Assembly: GCA_034190545.1 (NCBI GenBank)
Contig: JAXIOF010000043.1
Coordinates: 1-37,955, forward strand
Origin: Candidatus Afararchaeum irisae
GTDB taxonomy: Archaea; Halobacteriota; Halobacteria; Halobacteriales; Afararchaeaceae
Direction of reading: 5' to 3'
DNA length: 37,955 bases
Part shown: in pieces, positions 7,709 to 16,217 of the stretch
Position numbering within the stretch: position 1 is the first letter of the stretch
Layout: each line of letters starts with the position of its first letter
Program-made: the position numbers and the translations under genes
The notes under the pieces: generated by a model
Databases searched by the model: none
Told to the model about the DNA's origin: nothing
The model's input: only the letters and a program-made list of their open reading frames with translations

Positions 7709-8467
7709 TACGTAGGTGTCGCCGTCTTCCCCCATCGCGTCGCGTTCGTGTCGGAAGAAGTGTGAGAGATGGACGAGTGCGGTCTCGTCGGCATCTATCT
7801 CGTCGGCGAGGTCTAACGCGCCCTCGTAGGTCATGTGTTTGTCGGCGAAGGAGTAGCCGTCGTCGGAGATCTTTCTGTCGATGACATCGGTCGACGCGAA
7901 TGCGTCGGCTACTACGAGATCCGGAGACTCCATGGCTTCGAGACTCCCATCGGGAATCTCGCGCGAGGTGTCTCCTGTTATGCTGAGCTTAGCACCCGAG
8001 TCGGGATCGGTCACGACGACACCGTAGGTCTCTAAGGGAGGATGGTGTACGGGAACGAGACGTACTTTGAGACCCGCGAACTCGAACTCCTCGAACGGTT
8101 CGACGTCGTGTCTCTCGAAGATCCTGAGGTAGGAGTACTTGTCGTCGAGGACGTAGTCGAGTACGTTCGGGGCTCCGTAGACTTCGACCTCCCCGAGTGT
8201 TCTGTAGAGGTTCCCGAGACCCGAGTAATGGTCGTAATGTCCGTGGGTGAGGACGACACCGTCGAGAGAGTCGACGTTCTCACGCAGAAGCTGTGTCCTG
8301 AGATCGGGCGAGGCGTCTATGAGTAGAGTCTTACCCTCGTTCTCGACGAGAAGAGAGAACCTCGTCCTCTCACGTCCCTCTTCGGTGTGACGCTCACACG
8401 TCGGACACGAACAGCCTACCTGGGGCACACCCGCGGAGTCTCCTGTTCCGAGAAGAGTCAGCCTCAT
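7703..8467 (-). CDS. Metallo-beta-lactamase-fold hydrolase, PhnP-like
   Basis: This 254-residue protein opens with LLGTGDSAGVPQVGC followed by CPTC, the zinc-binding start of PhnP-like phosphodiesterases. It has the metal signature THGHYDHYSG and later metal-ligand candidates in PVHHPP, ITGDTS and LVHLSH. PhnP-family enzymes hydrolyse phosphodiesters such as cyclic phosphates and have relatives acting on nucleic acids; there are no phosphonate genes here, so the substrate is open. It starts six bases after the AAA ATPase stop on the same strand and is probably cotranscribed with it. Confidence 0.85.
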   Translation of the reverse strand: MRLTLLGTGDSAGVPQVGCSCPTCERHTEEGRERTRFSLLVENEGKTLLIDASPDLRTQLLRENVDSLDGVVLTHGHYDHYSGLGNLYRTLGEVEVYGAPNVLDYVLDDKYSYLRIFERHDVEPFEEFEFAGLKVRLVPVHHPPLETYGVVVTDPDSGAKLSITGDTSREIPDGSLEAMESPDLVVADAFASTDVIDRKISDDGYSFADKHMTYEGALDLADEIDADETALVHLSHFFRHERDAMGEDGDTYVL

Positions 8468-8473
8468 CTCGGG

Positions 8474-9820
8474 TCAGTCGTCGGAGTGGCTGTGGTCGTG
8501 GTCGTGGTCGTCGTCATCCGCGACCGAGGTGGGTGATCCCTCCATCATGTCCATCTCCTTGAGGTTCTTCCTCTTCTCGAAGCTCCCGACAGCGTCGATG
8601 AGATCCTGCTGTGTGAGTGTCGTCCTGTCGCCCTTGAGAGCGTCGAGGACAGCCTCACGTAGTACGAGACGCAGGTCGCTTCCCGTGAGTCCGTCGGTCT
8701 CCTCGGCGAGTTCGACGGGGTCGAAGTCCTCTATCTCTATGTCGCTCGTGACTATCTCGAATATCTTCGCCCTCATCTCGTCGTCGGGAGCGGGGAACTC
8801 GAGTATCTCGTCAAAACGTCTCCAAGCGGCGTGGTCGAGTAGCTTCGGATGGTTGGTCGCGCCTATCAGGAGTACGCTGTCCTGTACGAGCGATATGTCG
8901 TCTATGCTCTTGAGGAGTGTGTTGACAGCCCTCTTGAGTGCGGCGTGTTCCTCGCTCTCACGCGTCTTGGCTATCGAGTCGAACTCGTCTATGAAGAGTA
9001 TACACGGCGAGAGTCTCTTAGCGAGTTCGAAGACCTTATCGACGTTCTTCGCGGTCTCTCCGAGGTACTGAGACGTGATCATCGAGAGCTTGACCTCGAC
9101 AAACGGCAGGTCGAGCCTCTTGCTCAGAGCCTTCGCGGTACTCGTCTTACCCGTTCCGGGAGGTCCGACGAAGAGGAGCTTACCTATCTCGCTCAGACCC
9201 ACCTGGCGGAGGTAGTTACGGTACTCTATCGCCTTCATGACCTTCTTGACCTCGCCCTGCTGTTCGTCGGTGAGAACTATGTCGTCGAGGCTCTGGTCGA
9301 TCTCCTCGGGAGCGAATATCTCGACGAGTTCGAGCATGTTCTCGACCTCTTCTTCCTCGTTCACGAGGTCGTTGACGAGTGAACGTACCCACTCAGTATC
9401 GGCTTCCTTCGGCGGGTTCTGTGCCCTCGAAGTCTCGTAGTCTATCTCAAGGTCGCCGTCTAGCTCTCCGTTCTTGATCTCGTCGTAGTAGTACGCGAGA
9501 GTGGGATTGTTGAGTATCCTCTCCTCTGTGGCGTTGTCTGTGTACCAGTCGGTAGCGAGATCCGTAACAGTGAAGCTCAGCTTCCCGTCGAAGCTGTTCC
9601 TGTCGGTAAACGGGAGCGTCTTCACCGAGTCCCAGACGTCCTCGGTGTCGAATATCTCCGCGACCCTCTCCTCAGTTATCTCGACGGGACGTTCTATCTC
9701 GCCCTCGCCGTTCCAGACAGTCTTACGTAGCTTGGGCGGGAGGTCGTTCTCGTCGAGTTCGGGGTTGTCGTTGTAGACCTCCGCCGTTAGCATCAGCTCA
9801 ATGACATCTATCGGTTCCAT
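8474..9820 (-). CDS. AAA-family ATPase with haloarchaeal N-domain and His/Asp tail
   Basis: The product has 448 residues. An N-terminal domain of about 180 residues of unknown function precedes a single AAA module: Walker A GPPGTGKTS (219-227), Walker B ILFIDEFD (274-281), sensor Asn323 in GATNHP, and an Arg pair at 334-335 (AWRRFD). The ATPase core resembles Cdc48/FtsH/katanin-type classic AAA proteins, so a hexameric unfoldase or remodeller is likely. The C-terminus is a run of alternating Asp and His (DDDDHDHDHSHSDD) that could bind metal ions. It is the first gene of a pair with the PhnP-like hydrolase. The substrate is unknown. Confidence 0.85.
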   Translation of the reverse strand: MEPIDVIELMLTAEVYNDNPELDENDLPPKLRKTVWNGEGEIERPVEITEERVAEIFDTEDVWDSVKTLPFTDRNSFDGKLSFTVTDLATDWYTDNATEERILNNPTLAYYYDEIKNGELDGDLEIDYETSRAQNPPKEADTEWVRSLVNDLVNEEEEVENMLELVEIFAPEEIDQSLDDIVLTDEQQGEVKKVMKAIEYRNYLRQVGLSEIGKLLFVGPPGTGKTSTAKALSKRLDLPFVEVKLSMITSQYLGETAKNVDKVFELAKRLSPCILFIDEFDSIAKTRESEEHAALKRAVNTLLKSIDDISLVQDSVLLIGATNHPKLLDHAAWRRFDEILEFPAPDDEMRAKIFEIVTSDIEIEDFDPVELAEETDGLTGSDLRLVLREAVLDALKGDRTTLTQQDLIDAVGSFEKRKNLKEMDMMEGSPTSVADDDDHDHDHSHSDD

Positions 9821-9892
9821 TCTGCGCTTCCTAAATATACGTGTGCTAACGACATAAGCACAACGTTCTGTCGCGGGTGTCTCGTTATCTCG

Positions 9893-10789
9893 TTAGCGCG
9901 TTATGACCTCACAGCCGTCCTCCTCGACTACAACAGTGTGTTCCGCCTGTGACACGAGACAGCCCTCGTCCTCCGAGAGGGTCGGGTACGAATGTACGAT
10001 GTCACGTCTTTCGAGACGCGAGACTGTCATGTCAAGACGTTTGGGGGGGAGCCATCTCTTAGCGAAGGGGAGGGTCCCGTAGTCGTCGTTGATCGTCGAG
10101 AGGAGGTCACGCGCCGCGTTCGACCTTATACGCGCGTCGGGCTCGACGAGCGAGTATATCTCGGCGGAGCCCTTCTCGTTGACCCTACCGGTTCCGTCGG
10201 TCGCGAAGGGCTCTATGGCTACGACGTCTCCCTCGTCGAGCGTTACACCCTGGTCGACTGCGTGGTTGGGAATCGAGGGTGAGGTGTGCTGTTCGTACTC
10301 GTCGAGACCGTGCCCCGTGAGGTTGTAGACGGGGTTGAATCCCTCGTCATTTATCGTCTCCTCGATTACGCGTCCTATCTCTGCTGTCGAGACGCCCGCC
10401 TCGACTACGTCTATCGCGGCTTCGAGTGCCTTCTCGGGTGCTTCGGCGAGATCCGTGTTCCCGGTCATGTCGACTGTGACCGCGGAGTCTGCTATCCATC
10501 CGTCGACGTGTACGCCTATGTCGAGGTTGACCATGTCGTCGCCGAACTCCGTCTCGTCGTCCCTCGAAGGTGTGGCGTGTGCCGCCTCCTCGTTACGGGA
10601 TATGTTGACGGGGAAGGCGGGCTCGCCTCCGAGTTGACGTATCCTTTCCTCGGCAGTCTCGGCGACTTCGAGGAGTGGGACTCCGGGCTCGACGGAGTCA
10701 GCAGCCTCCTCACGTACCTCGACGAGTATCTCCCCCGCCTCACGGTGTTTCTCGTAGTTAGTGTCAGTGTCAGTGTCAGTGTCAGTCAT
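9893..10789 (-). CDS. map: Methionine aminopeptidase, type II
   Basis: Removes the initiator methionine from nascent proteins using a dinuclear metal centre. Metal and active-site positions visible: DIGVHVDGWIADSAVTVD (two Asp ligands), GHGLDEYEQH, the IEPFAT region and a final QAEHTVVV. The insertion typical of archaeal type II enzymes is present (FAKRWLPPKRLDM). The start at 10789 was chosen because residues upstream overlap the intergenic sequence and mptE, and the ATG follows ggatata. The N-terminus is a Thr-Asp repeat encoded by four perfect GTGTCA units (complement strand). Last gene of the run ileS to map. Confidence 0.93.
   Translation of the reverse strand: MTDTDTDTDTNYEKHREAGEILVEVREEAADSVEPGVPLLEVAETAEERIRQLGGEPAFPVNISRNEEAAHATPSRDDETEFGDDMVNLDIGVHVDGWIADSAVTVDMTGNTDLAEAPEKALEAAIDVVEAGVSTAEIGRVIEETINDEGFNPVYNLTGHGLDEYEQHTSPSIPNHAVDQGVTLDEGDVVAIEPFATDGTGRVNEKGSAEIYSLVEPDARIRSNAARDLLSTINDDYGTLPFAKRWLPPKRLDMTVSRLERRDIVHSYPTLSEDEGCLVSQAEHTVVVEEDGCEVITR
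10761..10784. repeat. Hexanucleotide repeat coding a Thr-Asp tail in map
   Basis: Four perfect tandem copies of gtgtca, read on the minus strand as alternating Thr and Asp codons just after the map start. Copy-number change would lengthen or shorten the tail by two residues per unit without a frameshift. Confidence 0.85.
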
Positions 10790-10814
10790 TATATCCAAGA
10801 CGTAGTCTTCTTTC

Positions 10815-11483
10815 TTAAGACTGTCCTTGGAGTATGGTTTCGTCTCGGCGTTTCTCCAGGACACGGATAAGACGTCTCGCCCAGTCGAGCTTACGTGACT
10901 TCTCGGGGCTGACCGAAGGATCGTCGAAGTCGAAGCCGACTAACGAGAGGGAGTAGGCTCCGAACTCATCGGCGAGGAAGGCGCATCTGTCGCCGTCGGT
11001 GAATCCGCCGAAGTTATGGACGTCTCCGAAGGGACGTGTCTGTGTCGTGCCGAGAGTATTAGAGAGGTCGAACTCCTCGATCCATCCCTCTATGAGGTCG
11101 GTGTTGTCGCCGTGGGCGTGTACTGCGACGACTGTGCCCGACTGTGAGAGATCCGCGGCGTGAGACGGGGAGCCGTCGAGGTCGGTACAGACTACGTCGG
11201 GATCGACTCCGGCTTCCGAGAGACGTTCTGAGGCTGCGTCGGCGGCTACTACGACTGTGTCTTCGGTTTCAGGATCAGGAATTCCGTGGATCTCGTCTTC
11301 GAGACACGGGGCGTTTCCCACGACGTAGACGGTCTTCGTCTTTATAACCGAGCCGAGACGTCCGAGGTCGAAGGGATCGAGGTACGAGTCGAGTAGCTTC
11401 GCCGAGGCAAGGTCGTCGTCGCGCGAGTATCCGAGGTCTTCGAGTATAGCCTCGTAGATCGGTTCCCAGTCTTCGAACTCCAT
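10815..11483 (-). CDS. mptE: 6-hydroxymethyl-7,8-dihydropterin pyrophosphokinase, MptE-type
   Basis: This 222-residue protein of the DUF115/MptE family transfers pyrophosphate from ATP to 6-hydroxymethyl-dihydropterin in the archaeal route to folate or methanopterin cofactors. Diagnostic sequences are VYVVGNAPCLEDE (nucleotide loop), VVAADAA, VVCTDLDG and a C-terminal SLVGFDFDDP followed by KSRKLDWARRLI. A haloarchaeon would use it for folate-type cofactors, consistent with ThyX elsewhere in the window. It lies six bases after the membrane-anchored winged helix gene and 25 bases before map on the same strand. Confidence 0.9.
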   Translation of the reverse strand: MEFEDWEPIYEAILEDLGYSRDDDLASAKLLDSYLDPFDLGRLGSVIKTKTVYVVGNAPCLEDEIHGIPDPETEDTVVVAADAASERLSEAGVDPDVVCTDLDGSPSHAADLSQSGTVVAVHAHGDNTDLIEGWIEEFDLSNTLGTTQTRPFGDVHNFGGFTDGDRCAFLADEFGAYSLSLVGFDFDDPSVSPEKSRKLDWARRLIRVLEKRRDETILQGQS

Positions 11484-11489
11484 TCCGTC

Positions 11490-12650
11490 TCAGTCGTCCT
11501 CTTCGAGGTCGATTACGTTCTCACGTCCGAGACGCAGCTTCGAGATCCTCCCCTCGTCCTCCATGTCGCTCAGAACCATGCTCGCCTTGCTCTTCGACCA
11601 TCCCGTCTCCTCGACTATAGAAGCCTGTTTCATCCTTCCGTCGTTCTGTCGTAGTAGACGCAAGACCCTGTCCTCGTCAGTCAGAAGCTCCTCGTCGACC
11701 TCCTCCTCAGTGTCTTCGTCCTCCGACTCGTCCTCCGTCTCAGGCTGTCGAGGTGTCTGGGAACCCGATCCGTTCCGAGTCACGGCTGGCGTTGGCTCAG
11801 GAGGTCTATTTCCGCCCATCCTACGTCCGAGGTAGACACCACCGAAAAGACCCACTACGAGGAGGAAGACTCCTATACCCACCTCAAGCTCTGAGAGACC
11901 CGAGTCTGCCGAGTCAGTCGGAGGCTCTGACCCCGATCCCGACCCAGAAGTCGAGTTCGTAGTCAGGACGAGACGCGGTCTGCCGTCCTCGAATGCTCTC
12001 TGTCCCTCCCACTGGTACGAGTTCTCCCCCGATACGTCGGCTGGGGGAACGACATCCGTCGCAGTGAGACCCTCGTCGTAGCGTATTATGAGACGCTGTC
12101 CCTCTCCTACGACGAAGCCGCCCTCGAAGACGTCTCCGACGACGACCCTCGATCCGTTAGACGAGGTCGATGCGAATCCCGTCCAGTTGAAACGCAGGCG
12201 CGCAACTCCGACGCTCCCGGTGACCGTATCACGTACGAGGAGATCGCGTTCGAAGTCGTTGAGCGACATCTCACGTCCCGTCTGGTTGACAGCCACAGTG
12301 TTGACCTCCCGAAGTCTCTCCTCAATACCCGTGAATATCTCGACCTCGCCCAAGTTATACTGAGTCCTCAGATCACGGAACCCCTGTATCTCTTCCTCAG
12401 TGTTAAGCTGTCTCCTCATCTCGATAGTCCAGGTAGCCTTGCCGTTCTCGTGTATATGTATCTCGAAGACTGTTATGTCGAATCCATCGGGGCTCGTCTG
12501 AGGAGTCTGTGCCGAGACAGGGGCTGTGAGAAGAGACAGAGCCACCACAGCGGTCAGTAGGAGGACGGCGTTCCGACGGCTAACTCTACCGAGACGCCGC
12601 GATCCGTCCGATTCCGAATCTGATACTGACTCTGACCGTTGGTAGCTCAT
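11490..12650 (-). CDS. Membrane-anchored protein with C-terminal winged helix (DUF7345/DUF7343-like)
   Basis: The 386-residue layout has an N-terminal signal or anchor (NAVLLLTAVVALSLLTAPVSA), an extracellular beta-rich domain (about 55-225; ITVFEIHIHENGKATWTIEM), a Ser/Gly linker, one transmembrane segment (IGVFLLVVGLFGGVYLG), a very acidic linker and a C-terminal winged helix (VLRLLRQNDGRMKQASIVEETGWSKSKASMVLSDMEDEGRI). This is a common haloarchaeal architecture that would place a DNA-binding domain inside and a sensor domain outside the membrane. Ligand and targets are unknown. It lies 12 bases after ileS and 6 before mptE, within one operon. Confidence 0.8.
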   Translation of the reverse strand: MSYQRSESVSDSESDGSRRLGRVSRRNAVLLLTAVVALSLLTAPVSAQTPQTSPDGFDITVFEIHIHENGKATWTIEMRRQLNTEEEIQGFRDLRTQYNLGEVEIFTGIEERLREVNTVAVNQTGREMSLNDFERDLLVRDTVTGSVGVARLRFNWTGFASTSSNGSRVVVGDVFEGGFVVGEGQRLIIRYDEGLTATDVVPPADVSGENSYQWEGQRAFEDGRPRLVLTTNSTSGSGSGSEPPTDSADSGLSELEVGIGVFLLVVGLFGGVYLGRRMGGNRPPEPTPAVTRNGSGSQTPRQPETEDESEDEDTEEEVDEELLTDEDRVLRLLRQNDGRMKQASIVEETGWSKSKASMVLSDMEDEGRISKLRLGRENVIDLEEDD

Positions 12651-12662
12651 ATGTCTTCTGAG

Positions 12663-15600
12663 TTACTCCGTGACGACGCTGACACCGATCTCCATCTCGA
12701 CCCCCTCAACGTCCCACGTCTCCGAGAGGTCGGGCGATCCGAGGCTCGTGAACTCGTCGGTGCGTGTCTCGTCGGCGACGAAGTCGCGGTCGATGAGACT
12801 CTCAACTCTATCATTCCGGATTTCGAGGTCTACCCTTATAGGCTCCTCGACATCTAGTTCGAGTTCCTTCCTCATCTCCTGTATACGCCTCACTACCTCT
12901 CTCGAATACCCCTCCGACTCTATCTTGTCGTCGAGTGTGGCATCGACATAGACGTCTCCCGCGCCGAAGTCAGCACCTCCGACGTTTTCGGGAGTCTCGT
13001 CTACGAACTCGACGACCTCGTCAGTGATCTCGACAGTCTCGCCGTCGACCTCGATTTCGTCGGAAAGATCCTCCTTAGTCGTACCCCGTATCTCCTCGCC
13101 TATCTCTCCCGCGAGAGAGCCGTACTCGGGTCCTAAGACGTCCATCCTCGGCTTCGCACGTCTCACGAGTTCGTCCCAGCCGTCTACGACCTCGACCGAC
13201 TTGGAGTTGACTCTGTCGAGAAGCAGGTCTTCGAGCGCCTCAACGGCGTCTCTCACGGTCTCGTCGTCGGTGTCGACTACGATACGCTTGACAGGCCATC
13301 TCAGCTTTCTGCCCGCCTTCTGTCTCGCGTTCGCCGCCGCCTCCTCTATCTCCCTGAGGACTTCTATGCGCTGTTCTAACTTCTCGTCCCTGTACCCTTC
13401 GTGATCCGTGGGCCAGTCGAGTGCGTGTACCGTCTTGACGTCTCCGAGGTTGTCGTACATCCTCTCAGCGATATGGGGAGCGAACGGAGCGATCATACGT
13501 ACTGACTCGTCGAGAACCCTGTAGAGTGTGGCGTAAGCCGCGAGTTTGTCATCGGAGTCCTCCTCCTCCCACATCCTCGGACGGACGACCTGTATGTAGA
13601 ACCGCGAGACGTCGTCCGTGATGAACTCGATTAACTCGTTGAGAGCCTTGTGTATCTCGAACTCCTCCATCTCGTCGGAGAACTCCGACTTCACGGTTTC
13701 GAGACGTGACAGAACCCAGTCGTCTGTCTTGGTGAGTTCGACGTCCTCGACAGTCGTCTCGTCGGGGTCGAAGTCGTCGAGATCCATGTAGGGCAGAGGG
13801 AAACGGTAGGTGTTCCAGAAGACGTTGAGCTTCCTCTGGGTCTCCTCTAGCTCGTCCCACGAGAACCTCATGTCCTCGCCCTTCTGGTTGTGCGACAGTA
13901 GGAAGGTACGTAGAGGGTCGACTCCGTACCTCTCGATAGCCTCCTGAGGAGTGACTATGTTGCCCCGTGACTTCGACATCTTGAGACCGTCCTCGTCGAG
14001 AGCGTGTCCGTGCATCAGAACCTTCTCGTAGGGTATCTGGTCGAGCGCGGAGACACCCATTCCTAGCTGTGACCAGAACCAGCCACGTGTCTGGTCGTGT
14101 GCCTCGATTATGAGGTCGGCAGGCCAGAGCCTCTCGAACTCCTCGTCGTTCGAGGGGTAGCCGAGTGTTCCCCACGACGCCACCGAAGAGTCGAGCCAGA
14201 CGTCGAATATGTCCTCGACCCTCTCCGCCTCGGAGCCACAGACGTCACAGTCGACACGTATCGGGTCGACGCCCGGACGGTGGAGGTCTACCTCGTCGAC
14301 GTCGTCGATTGCCTTCTGTCTCAGTTCGTCTCTCGTCCCTATACACGTCTCGTGACCCTCGTCACAGATCCAGATGGGTATTGGTATTCCCCAGTAACGC
14401 TGTCGTGAGACGTTCCAGTCACGTGCGTTCTCGACCCAGTCCCTGAAACGTGAGTCACGTGCCCAGTCGGGGTACCAGTCGCTCTTGTCTATCTCGTCGA
14501 GGAGATCGTCCTTTATGTCGGTGACAGTGATGAACCACTGGTCGGTCGCTATGAATATTATGGGGGTGTCACACCGCCAGCAGTGTCCGTAACGGTGTTC
14601 GTGGCTCCCCGAAGAGAGAAGTAGACCCTTCGAGTCGAGGTCTTCGATGACGTCGTCGTTGGCGTCCCTCACGAACTCTCCGGCGTACTTCCCCGCTTCG
14701 TCGGTGTAGACTCCGTCGCCGCCGACGGGAGAGAAGACGGGGAGGTCGTGTTGGCTCCCGAACTCGAAGTCGTCGAGACCGTGCCCCGGCGCGGCGTGGA
14801 CGAGTCCGGTGCGTTCGGAAGTCACGAAGTCGGCGGCGTAGACACGGTGGACTATCTCGTCGGCGTCGAACTCCTTCTGTTTTGGAACCTCATCCTCCAA
14901 GGGATGTGTGTACTCCTTGCCTTCGAGTTCGTCGGCGTCGAGAGTCTCGACGACCTCGTAGTCGTCGTATCTTCCCTTACGCAGTACGTCCTCGACGAGA
15001 TCCTCGGCTACGTAGAGTACGTCTGTCTCACCGTTCTTTTCGGCTCTGACCTTGGCGTACTCGGTCTCAGGGTCGACACCGACGTAGATGTTAGCGGGTA
15101 TAGTCCATGGTGTCGTCGTCCAGATTACGAGGTAGGCGTCCTCGCCCTTGACGGGGAACTTGACGTATATCGAGGGTGACTCTATCTCGTCGTACTCGAC
15201 CTCGGCGTCGGCGATCGCGGTCTCACACCTCGGGCACTGGTTTATGACCCTCTTGCCCTGTTCGACGAGATCCCGGTCGTGTGCCTTCTTGAATCCCCAC
15301 CACGCCGCCTCCATGTACTCGTTCGAGACGGTTCTGTAGGGGTCATCCCAGTCCATCCAGACACCGAGCGACTCGAAGTCGTCGTTCATCGCGTCGAGAT
15401 TCGACTCGGCGAACTCCTTGCACTCGTCTATGAAGTTCTCGACCCCGAACTCCTCTATGTCACTCTTGTTCTCGAAGCCGAGCTCCTCCTCGACCTTGAC
15501 CTCTATCGGAAGACCGTGCATGTCGTACCCCGGACGGTCGGTGACGTTGTGACCCCGCATCCTGAGGTAACGTATAACGGCGTCCTTGAGTGTCTTGTTC

Positions 15601-15788
15601 CACGCGGTTCCGAGATGCATCTGACCGCTCGTGTAGGGCGGTCCGTCGACGAAGAAGTAGTCGGGATCGTCCTCGTGTACCTCCTTCGTGTGCTCGTAGG
15701 CGTCCTCGCGGCTCCAGTACTCCTTGACCTCGGGCTCGACCTCGTGAGGATCGTACTGGTCGCTGACCTCGTCGATATCCATGCTCAT
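12663..15788 (-). CDS. ileS: Isoleucyl-tRNA synthetase
   Basis: Class I aminoacyl-tRNA synthetase charging tRNA-Ile, 1041 residues. It has the HIGH-type motif in PPYTSGQMHLGTAWNKTLKD, an editing domain (VIWTTTPWTIPAN), two zinc-binding CxxC regions (NQCPRCETA and VDCDVCGSEA), and the KMSKS loop (GLKMSKSRGN). The C-terminal region is the archaeal/eukaryotic type. The start is the first of two ATGs (MSMD); a TATA-like box about 24 bases upstream supports it. First gene of the minus-strand run that ends with map. Confidence 0.97.
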   Translation of the reverse strand: MSMDIDEVSDQYDPHEVEPEVKEYWSREDAYEHTKEVHEDDPDYFFVDGPPYTSGQMHLGTAWNKTLKDAVIRYLRMRGHNVTDRPGYDMHGLPIEVKVEEELGFENKSDIEEFGVENFIDECKEFAESNLDAMNDDFESLGVWMDWDDPYRTVSNEYMEAAWWGFKKAHDRDLVEQGKRVINQCPRCETAIADAEVEYDEIESPSIYVKFPVKGEDAYLVIWTTTPWTIPANIYVGVDPETEYAKVRAEKNGETDVLYVAEDLVEDVLRKGRYDDYEVVETLDADELEGKEYTHPLEDEVPKQKEFDADEIVHRVYAADFVTSERTGLVHAAPGHGLDDFEFGSQHDLPVFSPVGGDGVYTDEAGKYAGEFVRDANDDVIEDLDSKGLLLSSGSHEHRYGHCWRCDTPIIFIATDQWFITVTDIKDDLLDEIDKSDWYPDWARDSRFRDWVENARDWNVSRQRYWGIPIPIWICDEGHETCIGTRDELRQKAIDDVDEVDLHRPGVDPIRVDCDVCGSEAERVEDIFDVWLDSSVASWGTLGYPSNDEEFERLWPADLIIEAHDQTRGWFWSQLGMGVSALDQIPYEKVLMHGHALDEDGLKMSKSRGNIVTPQEAIERYGVDPLRTFLLSHNQKGEDMRFSWDELEETQRKLNVFWNTYRFPLPYMDLDDFDPDETTVEDVELTKTDDWVLSRLETVKSEFSDEMEEFEIHKALNELIEFITDDVSRFYIQVVRPRMWEEEDSDDKLAAYATLYRVLDESVRMIAPFAPHIAERMYDNLGDVKTVHALDWPTDHEGYRDEKLEQRIEVLREIEEAAANARQKAGRKLRWPVKRIVVDTDDETVRDAVEALEDLLLDRVNSKSVEVVDGWDELVRRAKPRMDVLGPEYGSLAGEIGEEIRGTTKEDLSDEIEVDGETVEITDEVVEFVDETPENVGGADFGAGDVYVDATLDDKIESEGYSREVVRRIQEMRKELELDVEEPIRVDLEIRNDRVESLIDRDFVADETRTDEFTSLGSPDLSETWDVEGVEMEIGVSVVTE

Positions 15789-15809
15789 ACTCTTAGACTC
15801 TCTCGAAGG

Positions 15810-15815
15810 TTTAAG
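15810..15815 (-). promoter_or_regulatory. TATA-like box of ileS
   Basis: On the minus strand the sequence reads cttaaa, about 24 bases before the ileS ATG. This agrees with leaderless initiation and supports the first ATG as start. Confidence 0.45.
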
Positions 15816-15878
15816 AGAATACCGTTAGGACAAAACCCCGAGAGAGCACGACTTCTCTCGCGTGCAAATCCACAATAA

Positions 15879-15885
15879 TTAAATA
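15879..15885 (+). promoter_or_regulatory. TATA-like box of small winged-helix gene
   Basis: The sequence ttaaata lies 23-29 bases before the GTG at 15908 within an AT-rich stretch. The spacing supports that GTG as the start of a leaderless message. Confidence 0.5.
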
Positions 15886-15907
15886 CTGTTCTCGTTTTGC
15901 TTCGGTA

Positions 15908-16189
15908 GTGGCGGACAAGATAGCGTGTGTCAAGTATACGAGTCTGCTTGAGGAGCTCGAAGTCGAACAGGAGGATCTCGACCATATACTCGACAGCCTT
16001 CTCAACCAGGGCTTCGTCACGACGGTTAAGTTAGACGGCGAGATGGGGTACTGTCTCACACAGCACGGTGCCGAATACACAGAGGACTGGTTCCGGTCTC
16101 TCGACATAGACATAGGCGTTGAGGAGGTCACACTCGAACATCTCGTCGAGATGCTTGAGTCGACTGCACCTCCCGACAGACAGAGTTAA
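15908..16189 (+). CDS. Small winged-helix-like protein
   Basis: This is a 93-residue protein with a GTG start. Residues about 10-60 form a likely winged helix: a helix ([20 protein letters not shown]), then [24 protein letters not shown] as recognition helix and wing. The last 30 residues are acidic and helical. The start is supported by the TATA-like box. It is divergent from ileS and 28 bases upstream of rfcS. It may be a transcription factor or an accessory replication-linked protein; the sequence does not decide. Confidence 0.7.
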   Translation: MADKIACVKYTSLLEELEVEQEDLDHILDSLLNQGFVTTVKLDGEMGYCLTQHGAEYTEDWFRSLDIDIGVEEVTLEHLVEMLESTAPPDRQS

Positions 16190-16217
16190 TGGCGACGCCG
16201 ACTTATCTCTTCTAAGA

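Noticed and set aside
9821-9892. Possible RNA gene in the gap between map and the AAA ATPase gene
   Set aside because: No cloverleaf, CCA-like end or conserved T-loop could be found; the gap contains only AT-rich promoter-like sequence.
11490-12650. Membrane-anchored winged helix protein as a sortase- or archaeosortase-processed surface protein
   Set aside because: The C-terminus is a cytoplasmic winged helix rather than a sorting signal, so surface anchoring by processing is unlikely.
13549-14175. Long open frame on the minus strand within ileS
   Set aside because: It is a different frame of the strongly supported ileS gene, with an Arg-rich product lacking domain features.
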